Notes: generated by a model from the letters alone, not told the origin. A stretch of DNA of 64,000 bases from Flavipsychrobacter sp964461535 (GCA_964461535.1 CAYWUY010000004.1:33728-97727); one strand, 5' to 3'; shown: positions 1 to 9,109, counted from the first letter of the stretch. Numbers and translations are program-made.

Positions 1-1
1 A

Positions 2-583
2 GTGCAGTTTCTTACTATGATAAATGTTATGCAGCCAACAGTAATAGTAGGTATTGCCAACGTAGACCGTAAAAGAGATTTTACTTTCCCCACAAGAAAC
101 CTGCAAGATCAAAAAGATTTTCCCACCACAGGGCATGCGGCCGATTTTATAGACTTCCTTAAAAATGAAGCAATACCCTTTGTTAATAAACATTACAGAC
201 TAAATGACAATACCACAATTATAGGTCAGTCGTTTGGTGGGCTACTTGCTGCACAGCTACTTGTAGATAATGCAGATTTATTTAAAAAATATGTAATTGT
301 AAGTCCTAGCCTTTGGTGGGATGATGAGTCTTTATTGCAGAAATATAAAATGCAAATAGCAACATTACCGTTAGCAGATAAAAAAATATATGTAGCTGTA
401 GGTAAAGAAGGTCGGCAAATGGAAGGAGATGCAAAACAACTGGTAGAGGTGTTGAAAACAACAAAAAACAAAAATTGCCAAGTGAAATTTGCATTTATGC
501 CGGCAGAGACGCACCTAACTATTCTACACAATTGTGTTTACAATGCTTTAAGCTGGTTACAGCCTAAGCCCGCTAAAGAATAA
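2..583 (+). CDS. alpha/beta-hydrolase, putative esterase (5' truncated)
   Basis: This is the C-terminal part of an esterase of the ferri-enterobactin esterase / IroE type (putative esterase, alpha/beta-hydrolase fold). The visible 193 residues contain the nucleophile elbow GQSFGG (serine about residue 77) and a late AETHLT segment where the catalytic histidine is expected. The first visible in-frame codon with start potential is a GTG at base 2, but the protein begins in the middle of the fold, so the real start lies upstream of the window. Its likely role is hydrolysis of an ester such as a siderophore or acyl ester; the substrate cannot be read from the sequence. It converges with the next gene, with five bases between the two stop codons. 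Confidence 0.8.
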   Translation: MQFLTMINVMQPTVIVGIANVDRKRDFTFPTRNLQDQKDFPTTGHAADFIDFLKNEAIPFVNKHYRLNDNTTIIGQSFGGLLAAQLLVDNADLFKKYVIVSPSLWWDDESLLQKYKMQIATLPLADKKIYVAVGKEGRQMEGDAKQLVEVLKTTKNKNCQVKFAFMPAETHLTILHNCVYNALSWLQPKPAKE

Positions 584-588
584 GCATA

Positions 589-1062
589 TTAAATATTGAG
601 TTTACTTTTTAGCCCGTTTATAAACTGCTGTATTTCATTACTGCAATTACTTATGTCGTACTGAAATGTCAATTTATAATATTGTGTTCCATTTTTATAA
701 CGTACATCTAGCATGGGAGCATCCGGCATCATGCTACCATATACTTTACCATTATTATTTAGCAGCTCAGTTGGTACCGAGTCTAAATAAGGTGCAGTGG
801 CTGTTGTAATACTAGGAGAAAGTGTAATGTCGAAATGGAATCCGTTATCAGATGTTGGTATAGAGGCATAGTCTACTGTAGTATCTTGTTGAGTATTAGC
901 AGCCTGCACCAAGTAAAATTTGCCTTTTATTCCCGTAGGCACAAATCCGCCATATTCGCCAATTATCAAATATTTGCTGGCAAACGTATTTCCAGACTTT
1001 GAGTCTTTACTACATCCGCTAAAAAGCATGACCATCGACACTATAATTATAAGATGTTTCAT
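589..1062 (-). CDS. putative lipoprotein of unknown function
   Basis: This 157-residue protein starts with a short hydrophobic signal ending in a lipobox, FSGC, with the acylated cysteine at position 17. The mature part is rich in Ser/Thr/Tyr and beta-prone segments, with no motif I recognise. It is most likely anchored in the cell envelope. It is convergent with the upstream esterase and stands alone on its strand. Function unknown. Confidence 0.65.
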   Translation of the reverse strand: MKHLIIIVSMVMLFSGCSKDSKSGNTFASKYLIIGEYGGFVPTGIKGKFYLVQAANTQQDTTVDYASIPTSDNGFHFDITLSPSITTATAPYLDSVPTELLNNNGKVYGSMMPDAPMLDVRYKNGTQYYKLTFQYDISNCSNEIQQFINGLKSKLNI

Positions 1063-1102
1063 ATTAGTATGATTTACATAAGCAATATTTTTGAAACGAT
1101 TT

Positions 1103-1501
1103 TTACGCTCTTTTATTGCGCATAGCTTTTACCTGTTTTAACGCTGGGTCGGTAGATAGTTGATTGTATTCTTCCGAGTCAGCAGGATATATGGCTACTT
1201 TGCCGTTAGCGTCAAAATGTACACCCCATCCATATCTTTTAGTTAACGGGCAGGCTCTTAAACATGCTTGACCTTTTGAAAAGAAGAACTCACGATTAGT
1301 TGTGTTGATGGCTAATTCATTTTTTTTCGCATGAATTGTGAATAATATATCGTCAGAAGTGTATTCATATGGATGACCTTGAATCATATCATAAAGTAAT
1401 GAAGCTATTGTTGGTTTCTTAGTTACTGGTATTTCTCCTACTTTCACCGGGCAGTCATCGCTTATACTTATAAATGCATTATAGTAATTAGTGGTATGCA
1501 T
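1103..1501 (-). CDS. DUF6157 family protein
   Basis: A 132-residue protein beginning MHTTNYYNAF, with a DDCPVK segment, a YTSDDILF segment and a cysteine-containing tail (LRACPLTKRYGWG). This pattern matches my memory of the DUF6157 family, small soluble proteins of unknown function in many soil and aquatic bacteria. The reading frame is open 16 codons further upstream, but that extension would run into the divergent TfoX-like gene and lacks family character, so I take the ATG at 1501. It is divergent from the next gene, with 30 bases between the starts. Confidence 0.7.
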   Translation of the reverse strand: MHTTNYYNAFISISDDCPVKVGEIPVTKKPTIASLLYDMIQGHPYEYTSDDILFTIHAKKNELAINTTNREFFFSKGQACLRACPLTKRYGWGVHFDANGKVAIYPADSEEYNQLSTDPALKQVKAMRNKRA

Positions 1502-1531
1502 ATTTGGTTTAGATTTATACAAAACAAAATT

Positions 1532-1879
1532 ATGGCTATAAACGAACAATTAACAGCTAGGCTAAGAGCTGCGTTCAGCGGAGTAGAAAACGTAGTTGAA
1601 AAGAAAATGTTTAGAGGTATTGCGTTTATGGTTGATGATAAAATGTGTGTTACAGTAGGCGATAATGAGTTGATGTGTAGAATAGACCCTAAAGAACAAG
1701 AAGAACTTTTAAAACTATCGGGTTGTCGTCCTATGGAAATGAAGGGCAAGCCAGTTTCGGGTTATATTTATGTGCATGAGAATTTACTGCAAACTGAGCC
1801 TGATATACAGCATTGGGTGGAAAAAAGCTTAAAATACACCCTGTCAGTTGAAAAAAAACCTGCAAAAAAGAAAAAATAA
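1532..1879 (+). CDS. TfoX N-terminal domain protein
   Basis: A 115-residue protein made of one TfoX N-terminal domain: the KKMFRGIAFMVDDKM strand-turn, the internal RIDPKEQEELL segment and the final aromatic helix (HWVEKSLKYTLS) are visible, followed by a lysine-rich tail. Such stand-alone domains are common in Bacteroidota and are not shown to control competence there. I chose the ATG at 1532 (MAINEQL) because an ATG 12 codons earlier overlaps the divergent gene. It precedes the YCII and ECF42 genes on the same strand, a neighbourhood typical of small stress-type gene groups. Confidence 0.75.
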   Translation: MAINEQLTARLRAAFSGVENVVEKKMFRGIAFMVDDKMCVTVGDNELMCRIDPKEQEELLKLSGCRPMEMKGKPVSGYIYVHENLLQTEPDIQHWVEKSLKYTLSVEKKPAKKKK

Positions 1880-1949
1880 TTTTCAAATCTTGTCCAATTG
1901 GGGCATATTCGATTGTCATTTGTTTTTAACCGATAAAAAACACTAAAAA

Positions 1950-2306
1950 ATGAAAGAATTTGCATTGTTATTTCGTGCCGTAAACAATCCCGCAATAGAT
2001 TATTCCCCAGCTCAAATGCAAGAGTTGATGCAAGAATGGATGACTTGGATGGGGGGTATAGCAGCCCAAAATAAGATGGCTAGCGGTGGTAATCGTTTAG
2101 GTATAGCTGATTCTAAAACCGTAATGCCAGGCAATATAGTAACTGATGGCCCACATGCTGAAATAAAAGAGTACATCAATGGTTACATTATCGTAAAAAC
2201 TGATACAGTAGATGAAGCTGTAGAGTTGGCTAAGGGGTGTCCTATACTTAAAAATGGTGGCAATGTGGAAGTACGCCCTGTAGTGGTATCAGATAATAAT
2301 AACTAG
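1950..2306 (+). CDS. YCII/DGPF-domain protein, partner of ECF42 sigma factor
   Basis: A 118-residue ferredoxin-like-fold protein of the YCII family (DGPF subgroup). The diagnostic DGPHAE stretch is present near the middle, followed by INGYIIVKTD and a DEAVELAKGCP helix. DGPF proteins are regularly encoded next to ECF42 sigma factors, and here the sigma gene follows after 26 bases on the same strand, so a shared operon is likely. The biochemical function of DGPF proteins is not established; they may be targets of the sigma factor. Confidence 0.85.
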   Translation: MKEFALLFRAVNNPAIDYSPAQMQELMQEWMTWMGGIAAQNKMASGGNRLGIADSKTVMPGNIVTDGPHAEIKEYINGYIIVKTDTVDEAVELAKGCPILKNGGNVEVRPVVVSDNNN

Positions 2307-2332
2307 TAACTGCTGTTGCCTATTCAATATAT

Positions 2333-3562
2333 ATGCAGCAAGAGCTTTTGCCCAATTTATTTAGAACAGAGTATAGTAAAATGACTACTATACTCTGTCA
2401 TCTTTTTGGTATATCAAATGTTCAGGTTGCAGAAGATATAGCCTCTGAAACTTTTTTACTGGCTGCCGAATCCTGGGGGCAGTCGGGAGTACCCGATAAT
2501 CCTGTAGCTTGGTTATATAAAGTAGCTAAGAATATAGCCATCAATCAATTCAAGCGAAATGCCTTACTGAATAATAAAGTAAAAACGCAGTATTCCGCCA
2601 TAATAGATAAGGTAGAGCAAATAAATATTGAGCCCGATATACATACCATTAATGATAGTCAGCTACAAATGATGTTCGCCATTTGCCATCCCGATATTCC
2701 TGTAGAAGGGCAAATAGGTCTGGCTTTAAGAATACTGTGCGGATTTGGTATTGATGAAATAAGTGCTGCATTTTTGGTAGAAAAAGATACTATTAATAAG
2801 CGGCTATATAGGGCAAAAGAAAAGCTTCGTGCTTTAGGTTTAAAATTGGAACTCCCAAGCGACGCAACACTTATTCAAAGAAGAGAGGCTGTGCTGAGAA
2901 TTTTGTACCTATTGTTTAACGAAGGTTATTTTTCAGCTACTTCTGCTAGCCTTACGCTCCGTAAAGATCTTTGTATGGAAGCCATGAGGCTAACTATATT
3001 GATTGTTGAGAATGAAAAATTAAAAAGTCCTGAAGTTGCTGCTTTACTGGCTTTAATGTGCTTTCAAGCTTCTAGGTTTGATGCGCGTATTAACGATGAA
3101 GGACAAATTATGCTGCATGATCAGCAAGATATGGATGCCTGGGATGATGAATTAATAAGGAGAGGAAATTACTACATGGTAAAGGCTGCTACTAATAATA
3201 ACTTAAGCAAATATCATTTTGAGGCTGCAATTGCATATTGGCATTCTTGCAAGCCCATACCGGAAGCTAAGTGGCATAGAATTTTAGAATTGTATAATGG
3301 CTTGTTAGTTGTTGATAATTCCCCAGTGGTAGCATTAAATAGGGCGTATGCACTATATCGTTGCGGACATCTTTCTGAGGCTATTCAATCTGCATTGGCA
3401 ACTAATTTAGAGGGGAATCTATCTTATCATTCATTACTTGGGCAGTTGTATGCAGGTGTGCAAAATAGTTTGGCAGTTCAGCATATAGACAAAGCTATTT
3501 CGCTTTGTAAAGTAAATGCTCAGCAAGAGATACTAATAAAAATGAAGGCTAATTGCATGTAA
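2333..3562 (+). CDS. ECF42-type RNA polymerase sigma factor with C-terminal TPR-like extension
   Basis: This 409-residue protein has an N-terminal sigma-70 region 2 (about residues 10-75, including VAEDIASETF) and a region 4 helix-turn-helix (about 130-175, including GIDEISAAFLVEKDTINKRLYRAKEKLR split around the recognition helix). Roughly 230 further residues follow, rich in helices, matching the DUF6596/TPR-like extension of the ECF42 group. In that group the extension, rather than a classical anti-sigma factor, is thought to control activity. The preceding gene encodes the DGPF protein that normally accompanies this group. The length is typical of the family and both halves look intact. 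Confidence 0.88.
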   Translation: MQQELLPNLFRTEYSKMTTILCHLFGISNVQVAEDIASETFLLAAESWGQSGVPDNPVAWLYKVAKNIAINQFKRNALLNNKVKTQYSAIIDKVEQINIEPDIHTINDSQLQMMFAICHPDIPVEGQIGLALRILCGFGIDEISAAFLVEKDTINKRLYRAKEKLRALGLKLELPSDATLIQRREAVLRILYLLFNEGYFSATSASLTLRKDLCMEAMRLTILIVENEKLKSPEVAALLALMCFQASRFDARINDEGQIMLHDQQDMDAWDDELIRRGNYYMVKAATNNNLSKYHFEAAIAYWHSCKPIPEAKWHRILELYNGLLVVDNSPVVALNRAYALYRCGHLSEAIQSALATNLEGNLSYHSLLGQLYAGVQNSLAVQHIDKAISLCKVNAQQEILIKMKANCM

Positions 3563-3592
3563 GCTAGGCTACTAATCATTCTTGCCTAGCTG

Positions 3593-3600
3593 TATCTTTG
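3593..3600 (+). promoter_or_regulatory. Bacteroidota -7 element TATCTTTG
   Basis: The octamer TATCTTTG fits the Bacteroidota -7 consensus TAnnTTTG. It ends seven bases before the ATG of the helicase gene, so transcription from it would start at or next to the start codon and give a leaderless or nearly leaderless mRNA. No good -33 TTTG was found at the expected distance. Confidence 0.5.
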
Positions 3601-3607
3601 CGCCTCA

Positions 3608-5515
3608 ATGGATTATTTCAAGCAGTTATCTGACCTACTAGCTATTGAGCGAGACGAAGATAAAAAATCATATATAGCATTAACAGCACAAACATCTGCT
3701 GCTCAACGCAGGGCGGCTGGTTTAGCATGGTATCCCGTGGCTATACGCGACAGAGAAATTGGTCGTGGCGACTATCTTACTGTCGAGCTAGAAAGAACCA
3801 CCAATCAAGATATAGCGCATCAGTTTCGTTTTGGCGCTTCGGCTATGCTTTTTTCTAATCATAATGCTGAGGATAGAATAGAAGGTACAGTATCTTTTGT
3901 AGGTGGTAATAGGCTGAAATTAACACTGAGAACAGATGAATTGCCCGAATGGGCAGATAATGGAAAGCTGGGGGTAGATGTGTTGTTTGATGATACTAGT
4001 TATGAAGAAATGCAAACAGCATTGCAGCAGGCTAGCCGTATAGTTGAGCAGCCTACCGAGGGTAGACTAGTTCAGGTACTCACAGGAATAAAGCAGCCAG
4101 ACTTTAATACAGAAGCCCATGCTTACAGAACCTTTGAAAATCTTAACGATTCTCAAAATCTAGCTGTAAGGCAAATATTGTCCGCTCAGGATGTGGCTAT
4201 CGTTCATGGCCCTCCCGGAACTGGCAAAACTACTACGTTAGTGCAGGCTATACAAGCCTTATATAAGGCTGAAGGAGGCCCTATACTCGTGGTTGCTCCT
4301 AGTAATGCAGCGGTAGACTTGTTGAGCGATAAATTAGCTACTGCCGGTATGAACGTGCTAAGGGTGGGCAATCCTGCAAAAGTTACCGAACGCTTATTAT
4401 CTCTTACCCTAGATAGCAAAATGGCTGAACACACGGCCATGAAGGAAGTGAAAAAACTCAAAAAGCAAGCTGCCGAGTTTAAAAATATGGCTCATAAGTA
4501 TAAGCGCCATTTTGGTAAAGCCGAGCGTGAGCAGCGCAAAGCACTCTTTGATGAAGCACACAAAATTATTAAAGATGTAGAGCGTACAGAGCAATATATA
4601 TTAGACGATTTAGTGGCTAAAGCTCAGGTGGTTACGGCTACTCCTGTTGGTTGCAATCATTATTCGGTAGCTAAACTTCGGTATAACACTGTAGTTATAG
4701 ATGAGGCGGGTCAGGCACTTGAGCCTATGTGCTGGATTTCTATTTTAAAAGCTAAAAAGCTAGTGTTGGCCGGAGATCATCAGCAATTACCGCCAACTGT
4801 TAAAAGCAATGAAGCAGCTAAAAAAGGACTTACTACTACACTCTTGGAAAAGTGTGTTGCTACTATGCCACAAGCGGTTACCATGCTCAATATGCAGTAT
4901 CGTATGCACGAAAAGATAATGCAGTTTTCCTCTCAGGAGTTTTATGGCGGTAGTTTGCTTGCCCATGCCAGTGTGGCTCAGCATACGGTTTCTAATAGTA
5001 TTCCTCCTATTTCGTTTGTAGATACTGCCGGTTGTGGTTTTGATGAGAAAAACGAAGCCACCAGCATCAGCAATCCTGAAGAGGCTCAGCTAATGTATAA
5101 GCATTTGCTGGCATTGTTACCTTCTATAGAAAGTCAGTATAAGCCGGATAATTTCCCAACTATGGGCATTATTTCCCCTTATCGCGAACAGTTGGCTGTT
5201 TTGCAAGAGCAATTCAATCATATACCGCAATTGCAACCCTATAGGTCAGCTATTACCATTAATACTATAGATAGCTTTCAGGGGCAAGAGCGCGATATTA
5301 TTTACATTAGCCTTACACGTAGCAATAGCGATGGTGTTATTGGTTTTCTTTCAGATATAAGAAGGATGAATGTAGCCATGACTCGTGCTAAAAAATGTTT
5401 AGTAGTGGTGGGCGATAGTGCTACTTTATCAGGTCATAAATTCTATGCAGATTTTATTGCCTATACCCAGCAAATAGATGCCTATGTTAGTGCTTGGGAA
5501 TACATGGATTACTAA
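3608..5515 (+). CDS. SF1B helicase of the IGHMBP2/Upf1-like family
   Basis: A 635-residue ATP-dependent nucleic-acid helicase. An N-terminal beta-rich domain (about 50-150) is followed by Walker A GPPGTGKTTT (near residue 201), Walker B VVIDEAGQA (Asp365-Glu366), motif III LAGDHQQLPP, motif IV-like MQYRMHEKIM, motif V TIDSFQGQERD and motif VI NVAMTRAKK. This order is that of the SMBP2/Upf1-like branch of superfamily 1. Family members unwind DNA or RNA 5'-3'; the bacterial role is unclear. All motifs are intact. The stop codon overlaps the end of the convergent envelope-protein gene by four bases. Confidence 0.88.
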   Translation: MDYFKQLSDLLAIERDEDKKSYIALTAQTSAAQRRAAGLAWYPVAIRDREIGRGDYLTVELERTTNQDIAHQFRFGASAMLFSNHNAEDRIEGTVSFVGGNRLKLTLRTDELPEWADNGKLGVDVLFDDTSYEEMQTALQQASRIVEQPTEGRLVQVLTGIKQPDFNTEAHAYRTFENLNDSQNLAVRQILSAQDVAIVHGPPGTGKTTTLVQAIQALYKAEGGPILVVAPSNAAVDLLSDKLATAGMNVLRVGNPAKVTERLLSLTLDSKMAEHTAMKEVKKLKKQAAEFKNMAHKYKRHFGKAEREQRKALFDEAHKIIKDVERTEQYILDDLVAKAQVVTATPVGCNHYSVAKLRYNTVVIDEAGQALEPMCWISILKAKKLVLAGDHQQLPPTVKSNEAAKKGLTTTLLEKCVATMPQAVTMLNMQYRMHEKIMQFSSQEFYGGSLLAHASVAQHTVSNSIPPISFVDTAGCGFDEKNEATSISNPEEAQLMYKHLLALLPSIESQYKPDNFPTMGIISPYREQLAVLQEQFNHIPQLQPYRSAITINTIDSFQGQERDIIYISLTRSNSDGVIGFLSDIRRMNVAMTRAKKCLVVVGDSATLSGHKFYADFIAYTQQIDAYVSAWEYMDY

Positions 5516-6564
5516 TCGCTAAACATTTTGGTTCGGAATATTTTCCCAAATTGTAGTGCAGATTTTTCTGCAAACTTTGGTGCTTTCAGCCGTATGCCTG
5601 CATATAGCTGCACTGAAAAGTTTACTTTGCCTAAATCGCTACGGCCATCTAGGTTAAAATCTCTGCGCCCTGTTCCTCGCAGATAGCCTTGTAGCCCACA
5701 AAACCATTGTTGTTTGCTGTATTTTACGCCACCTTTAAATAGATAACCCCATGACACTAGCGATGCATCTCCGTCTATTGTTTGTGTAGAACCCTGACTT
5801 ACACCCCTTTGGTAATAGTCATAGCTTATAATAGGTCCTGCTAATACACAGGCGTTTATACTTGGGGTTATAACGTAGTTAAGTGCATAAGGCAATGCAA
5901 GGGTAAATTCTATATTTCCTAAATAATCTGTTTTTACCGTATTGCTGTCATAGCTGTCATCGTTTATGGTGTTGATGGCTATATTAAGTATAGGTAATAA
6001 AGTAGATGCAGTTTTAATTTGTTGCTCTGAGCCTGAGTATATACTGGCTTCTGAAAAACGCTTGTTGGTATTATAAGTAAATTCTGCGCCTAACGATACA
6101 CTACTCATGCTCGGAAACTGTATATATGGGTCTCTCCCTTTTACAAATCCTGGTGTATAGTCGGCCGTATTGCGTAGATAAAACCCTTGAACATAGTTGA
6201 AATATAAGTCTGTAGATAGTTGTCCTATGTCAAAAGATATTGCACCACTATTTTGTTTGTTATCTCCCTTAAGGCGCACTTGTTTGGTATCATTCAAAAA
6301 GTTGGGGTTATACGCATAAGAGAAGGAAAATATAGAGTACTTCAGCTTAAACCCTATTTGATTCACATCACTTGGTCCAAATATTAGTTTTAGTTCTTTA
6401 GGCAAGGCTATTCTATAATACATGCCCCTCATTCTTGTAAATGTGGTAATGTTTATATACTTATTGTAGCTTTTTATATAGGGCTCGCTACTTTTTTTGC
6501 GTTTAGTTGCAAAAACAGATAAAGGCAATAATAAAAATATAAGGACAGCTATTCTAAAGTACAT
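5512..6564 (-). CDS. DUF4421-like outer-membrane protein
   Basis: A 350-residue protein with a cleavable signal peptide (about residues 1-19, ending SVFA) followed by alternating aromatic/polar strands typical of an outer-membrane beta-barrel. Segments such as NKYINITTFTR and the repeated FxYxxxxGFYLR-type strands resemble DUF4421 proteins of Bacteroidota. It should sit in the outer membrane; no enzymatic motif is seen. It is convergent with the helicase gene, with a four-base overlap at the stops. Confidence 0.7.
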   Translation of the reverse strand: MYFRIAVLIFLLLPLSVFATKRKKSSEPYIKSYNKYINITTFTRMRGMYYRIALPKELKLIFGPSDVNQIGFKLKYSIFSFSYAYNPNFLNDTKQVRLKGDNKQNSGAISFDIGQLSTDLYFNYVQGFYLRNTADYTPGFVKGRDPYIQFPSMSSVSLGAEFTYNTNKRFSEASIYSGSEQQIKTASTLLPILNIAINTINDDSYDSNTVKTDYLGNIEFTLALPYALNYVITPSINACVLAGPIISYDYYQRGVSQGSTQTIDGDASLVSWGYLFKGGVKYSKQQWFCGLQGYLRGTGRRDFNLDGRSDLGKVNFSVQLYAGIRLKAPKFAEKSALQFGKIFRTKMFSD

Positions 6565-6652
6565 GGCTAGGCAAAAATAGTTAATATGTAGAAAACATTT
6601 TCACCTATACCTCTATAACGGCTCTTTATGGCAAATAGTGTAGTTTCGCTAT

Positions 6653-7240
6653 ATGAATTATTTGGGTCATGCGTGGTTATCTGGTGGAGATGCTGAAATA
6701 CTCACCGGAAATCTTATTGGAGACCATGTTAAGGGTATGCTAGCATTAGATAAACTGCCCGAAGGCATAAAAAAAGGAGTGCTACTGCATCGCAAGATTG
6801 ATGAGTTTTCAGATAATCATCCTGCTACTGCCAGAGCAAAGGTGTTTTTTAGGCATGAGTATGGCTTGTATTCCGGTGCAGTAATGGATACGCTCTACGA
6901 CCACTTTTTGGCTAACGACCCTCAAATATTTCCCTCAGAAACTAATCTACTCGAGTTTTCTACCCTTACCTATAAGTTGTTAGATAGTCAGTCTGCTTAT
7001 TTTCCTGATAAGTTTGCAGCTTATTTTCCGCACATGCGCCAGCACAATTGGCTTTATGGCTACCGCACACTCATTGGTATGCAGCGTTCATTAACTGGGC
7101 TTAGCCGTAGAGCATTGCACATGCCTCCGCCCGATAAAGCATATGAATTATTTATAGGACATTTTTATCAATTAAATCAGTGTTATTTTGAATTGATTGA
7201 TGATCTTATTGCATATGTAAAAAACGAATGGCCTAAATAG
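6653..7240 (+). CDS. acpH: acyl carrier protein phosphodiesterase (AcpH-like)
   Basis: A 195-residue protein of the AcpH family (DUF479, HD-like fold). The N-terminus MNYLGHAWLSGG, the following GNLIGDHVKG and the HRKIDEFSDNHP segment are characteristic. AcpH removes 4'-phosphopantetheine from holo-acyl carrier protein. Length matches E. coli AcpH. A TAGTTTCG sequence, close to a -7 element, lies a few bases upstream of the ATG, suggesting a short or absent leader. A hairpin with a T-tract follows the gene. Confidence 0.85.
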   Translation: MNYLGHAWLSGGDAEILTGNLIGDHVKGMLALDKLPEGIKKGVLLHRKIDEFSDNHPATARAKVFFRHEYGLYSGAVMDTLYDHFLANDPQIFPSETNLLEFSTLTYKLLDSQSAYFPDKFAAYFPHMRQHNWLYGYRTLIGMQRSLTGLSRRALHMPPPDKAYELFIGHFYQLNQCYFELIDDLIAYVKNEWPK

Positions 7241-7294
7241 CTTTTTCTCGGTTCTAAATTTTATTTTTGCCTTAGGCGGTTAATCATATAGTAA

Positions 7295-7329
7295 CAGTAA
7301 GCGAATATTTTGCTTACTGGTATTTTTTT
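7295..7329 (+). terminator. hairpin terminator downstream of acpH
   Basis: CAGTAAGC (7295-7302) pairs with GCTTACTG (7312-7319) around a nine-base loop, followed by GTATTTTTTTG. It is placed to end the acpH transcript. Confidence 0.6.
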
Positions 7330-7355
7330 GTTTGAATAGTATACTTTAATCATAA

Positions 7356-8555
7356 ATGGCGTTTACAAGGCAGACTTACATATACAGTGTAATCCTTTCT
7401 TTATTTTTAATTGCGTGTCATTCCGACTCGCAAAAGGTTTCGGCTCGTACCAGCAAATTTGGCTTTGCAGATGTTCCTGTATCTTCTCCTCCCACTCCTC
7501 TTAGGTACGATACTACTAGCCCACAGGTTAGGGAAATAATAGCTAAGCTAGATAAGTATTACCAAAATCAGGTAAGAGCCGGTTTCAATGGTAGTGTGCT
7601 TATAGGGTATAAGGGCGCTGTTATTTACGATCGTTGTTTTGGCTACAGCAATCATGAGCGTAAAATACCACTAACACCCAATAGCTCTTGTCAGCTAGCG
7701 TCTGTTACCAAAACTTTTACAGGTGCTGCTATATTGTATTTATATCAGCGCAAGGCTATCGATTTAGATAAAACTGTACAGCATTATCTGCCACAGTTTC
7801 CTTATCCTACAGTTACGGTTCGTATGTTGTTATGTCATCGTAGCGGCCTGCGCGACTATACACATTGGGTGCCTGAATACAGAAAAGATACTCGCACACC
7901 TATGACTAACGACGAGGTAATAGCTCTTATGGCAAGTCATAAGCCGGGTGTAGAATTTAAGGCGGGTACTCGTTTTGCTTATTCTAATACCAACTATGCT
8001 GTATTGGCTAAGCTTATAGAAGTGGTAACTGAGATGACCTATCCCGATTTTATGATGAAGCATATCTTCCAGCCTCTAGGCATGAACCATACTTTTGTTT
8101 ATGAGCCTAGCAAAGGTTTGCCGCAAGATGCTGCTATCAGCTATCGTTATAATTGGGCTAGGGAAGCAGATATGTTTGCCGATGGTGTTTTTGGCGATAA
8201 AGGCATTTACAGCACGCCAGAAGATATGTATCGTTGGGATCAATCTTTCTACCAAAGTAAGCTGTTGAGCAACGAGACTATTGAACTTGCTTATGGCCCT
8301 TGCTCGTTCGAGCGCCCCGGCATTAAAAATTACGGCTTGGGTTGGCGTATGTTATGCTATCCTAATGGCGATAAAATTATTTATCACAATGGTTGGTGGC
8401 ACGGAAATAATACATCCTTCTATCGCTTCATTAAAGATAACTTCACCATCATTGTTCTAGGTAATAAGTTTAATAAAAGTATTTACGGTCATGCACCGGC
8501 TATTTGCGGTATCATCAATGGTACTAGCAGCCAAGGTATGGATACCGAAGAATAG
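7356..8555 (+). CDS. serine hydrolase lipoprotein, beta-lactamase/class C PBP fold
   Basis: A 399-residue protein with a lipoprotein signal (lipobox LIAC near residue 21) and a beta-lactamase-family hydrolase domain. The SxxK motif is SVTK (Ser116-Lys119) and the YxN motif is YSN (Tyr209-Asn211); a late YHNGWWHG replaces the usual HxG/KTG motif (His-Asn-Gly). Such proteins are esterases, D-aminopeptidases or carboxypeptidases in the periplasm; a true beta-lactamase activity cannot be inferred. Length and motif spacing are normal. A strong terminator follows. Confidence 0.85.
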   Translation: MAFTRQTYIYSVILSLFLIACHSDSQKVSARTSKFGFADVPVSSPPTPLRYDTTSPQVREIIAKLDKYYQNQVRAGFNGSVLIGYKGAVIYDRCFGYSNHERKIPLTPNSSCQLASVTKTFTGAAILYLYQRKAIDLDKTVQHYLPQFPYPTVTVRMLLCHRSGLRDYTHWVPEYRKDTRTPMTNDEVIALMASHKPGVEFKAGTRFAYSNTNYAVLAKLIEVVTEMTYPDFMMKHIFQPLGMNHTFVYEPSKGLPQDAAISYRYNWAREADMFADGVFGDKGIYSTPEDMYRWDQSFYQSKLLSNETIELAYGPCSFERPGIKNYGLGWRMLCYPNGDKIIYHNGWWHGNNTSFYRFIKDNFTIIVLGNKFNKSIYGHAPAICGIINGTSSQGMDTEE

Positions 8556-8583
8556 AGTTCATACAATGTATAAATCTCTTTTG

Positions 8584-8611
8584 GGGCTTGCTGCTTGGCA
8601 AGCCCTTTTTA
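8584..8611 (+). terminator. intrinsic terminator after serine hydrolase gene
   Basis: GGGCTTGC (8584-8591) pairs with GCAAGCCC (8598-8605) around a six-base loop and is followed by TTTTT. Confidence 0.8.
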
Positions 8612-8704
8612 GTGCATTACTATTCACATATATGTATGCCGAAAAGATATTCACAATAGTTCCAAGTTTACAACTGCTACTGTATTTTCGCACCCCCTTA
8701 AAAA

Positions 8705-9109
8705 ATGCTAAACCGTATGTTGTCATTTGCCAGAACATTGAGTCCTGATATTATAGAAGCTAAAGAAGAATTATTATACAGTGCTATACTAAACAGCGAT
8801 GTTGAAGCCTTAGATAATTTAATGCATCAAGATATGTTGTTTGTCAATCAGGCAGGGCAAATCATTACTAAAGACATGGATTTGGCTACCTATCGTTCAG
8901 GCAATCTGGTAATTGATGGGCTTAAAACATCAGATAGGCAAGTAAGAATAATAGAAGATGTTGCATTGGTTACAGTTAAGGTTATAATAGCTGGTAAGTT
9001 CAACCTGCGTCAGTTTAAAAATGCTTTCCAATATACCCGTCTCTGGAAGCAGACAGACGAAGGTTGTAAAATTATTTCAGGTAGCTGCATCACTATACCT
9101 GCCGCATAA
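8705..9109 (+). CDS. nuclear transport factor 2-like (DUF4440) protein
   Basis: A 134-residue protein with an NTF2-like alpha+beta cone fold: the helix with EELLYSAILNSDVEALDNLM, the strand DMLFVNQAGQ and the later TRLWKQTDEG strand are typical of DUF4440 (SnoaL-like) proteins. The ligand or reaction is not evident. The ATG at 8705 follows an AT-rich stretch with TATTTTCG, a possible -7 element, about 20 bases upstream. It is a single-gene unit. Confidence 0.75.
   Translation: MLNRMLSFARTLSPDIIEAKEELLYSAILNSDVEALDNLMHQDMLFVNQAGQIITKDMDLATYRSGNLVIDGLKTSDRQVRIIEDVALVTVKVIIAGKFNLRQFKNAFQYTRLWKQTDEGCKIISGSCITIPAA

Noticed and set aside
8491..8748. An 85-codon frame overlapping the end of the serine hydrolase gene
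   Set aside because: It runs through the terminator at 8584-8611 and into the start of the NTF2-like gene in another frame; no domain character.
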